DNA of 7,066 nt from Actinomycetota bacterium (lineage in GTDB: Bacteria > Actinomycetota > Actinomycetes > S36-B12 > UBA5976): contig CANLIF010000066.1 of NCBI GenBank assembly GCA_947491175.1, positions 1-7,066 of the forward strand, written 5' to 3'. Shown here one piece after another: positions 6,795 through 7,066 of this stretch (its first letter is position 1; each line of letters opens with the position of its first letter). Under the pieces are notes generated by a model. That model saw only the letters and a program-made list of their open reading frames with translations. It was not told the origin of the DNA and did not search any database. Made by a program: the position numbers and the translations under genes.

Positions 6795-6963
6795 GGTGTT
6801 TGCCTTTCTAGACAAGCTTTGTGGTGCCAAAGTAACAAACTCTAAACCTCTTCTAGAGCGTTAAAGATTTGTCACCTTTGAGCAGATACAAGTTACGGCT
6901 AATGGCATACAAATAGAGGGATTGACGCTTGGCGTGTCGATAAATCAAACGGCTCGCACTTCG
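6795..6963 (-). promoter_or_regulatory. ftsZ upstream region, noncoding
   Basis: No open frame or RNA gene is visible, and the end of ftsQ, the usual upstream neighbour, is not reached. Next to ftsZ lies the ribosome binding site GAAAGG (6803-6808). Farther up, AACCTCT (6845-6851) and AGAGcGTT (6855-6862) form an imperfect inverted repeat, written on the plus strand, with a 3-nt centre and one extra C. I could not find a -35/-10 pair with good spacing that I would defend. Actinobacterial ftsZ genes commonly have promoters in this gap, so the region is probably regulatory by position. Confidence 0.45.
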
Positions 6964-7066
6964 TTAACAGTGCTTATGTCGCGGCGCTTACTTAACGGCG
7001 CTTACTTAACGGCGCTTACTTAACGGCGCTTACTTAACGGCGCTTACTTAACGGCGCTTACTTAAC
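6964..7066. repeat. 14-bp tandem repeat array upstream of ftsZ, open at the window edge
   Basis: The unit ggcgcttacttaac is repeated exactly six times from 6983 to 7066, and the perfect 14-base period begins at 6982. Two diverged copies precede it in the same phase, 6964-6977 and 6978-6991, each 11/14 identical to the unit phased as ttaacggcgcttac. The array reaches the last base, so its true length is unknown. Fourteen is not a multiple of three and each unit holds TAA on both strands, so every frame is closed and the array is noncoding. It starts 170 bp upstream of the ftsZ ATG. There are no spacers, so this is not CRISPR. It may be a minisatellite grown by replication slippage, a set of protein-binding sites, or partly an assembly product. 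Confidence 0.93.

Noticed and set aside
6795..6830. TTG start that would lengthen FtsZ by 12 residues
   Set aside because: The added residues are not conserved, and the ATG at 6794 has a good ribosome binding site and the standard MAAPQNY start.
6817..6832. Small hairpin CTTTG-N6-CAAAG in the ftsZ leader
   Set aside because: Five base pairs with a six-base loop is too weak and too frequent by chance.
6964..7066. CRISPR array or replication iterons
   Set aside because: The 14-bp units are head to tail with no spacers, which excludes CRISPR. No replication initiator gene or DnaA box cluster is visible, so an origin cannot be supported.
1..7066. A previously undescribed multi-gene system
   Set aside because: All seven genes belong to well-known families in a conventional division-cluster order; only the noncoding elements are unusual.

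Overview
This window is a piece of an actinobacterial division and cell wall (dcw) cluster. The FtsZ N-terminus (MAAPQNYLAVIKV) and C-terminal tail (DLDVPDFLR), the SepF ending in FFNQS, a Wag31-type DivIVA and an IleRS with a KMSKH loop all point to Actinomycetota. Base composition looks close to half G+C by eye (not computed), low for that phylum. Together with short gaps between most genes this would suit a freshwater or marine small-genome actinobacterium, but that placement is inference.

Layout: bases 1-2253 (+) hold the 3' three quarters of ileS, isoleucyl-tRNA synthetase, with its start outside the window. A strong hairpin with U-tracts on both strands (2264-2303) separates it from a convergent minus-strand cluster. 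In the direction of transcription that cluster reads ftsZ (6794-5562), pgeF/ylmD (5542-4823), yggS/ylmE (4797-4099), sepF/ylmF (4063-3572), yggT/ylmG (3562-3275) and divIVA/wag31 (3116-2310). The first five genes are 9-35 bp apart and look like one transcription unit. divIVA follows a 158-bp gap with its own probable promoter. Upstream of ftsZ, 6795-7066 has no coding sequence and ends in a perfect 14-bp tandem array that runs to the last base.

Together: FtsZ forms the Z-ring, SepF ties it to the membrane through the FtsZ tail, and DivIVA marks curved membrane and organises polar growth. YggT is a small membrane protein usually linked to this cluster. PgeF removes miscoded peptidoglycan precursors. 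YggS is a PLP-binding protein of vitamin B6 and amino acid homeostasis. IleRS is a housekeeping translation enzyme.

I found no unknown multi-gene system here. The gene content is conventional. The points worth a second look are noncoding: the tandem array upstream of ftsZ, a 9-bp motif shared at matching positions upstream of ftsZ and divIVA, and an 11-bp perfect hairpin abutting the sepF ribosome binding site.
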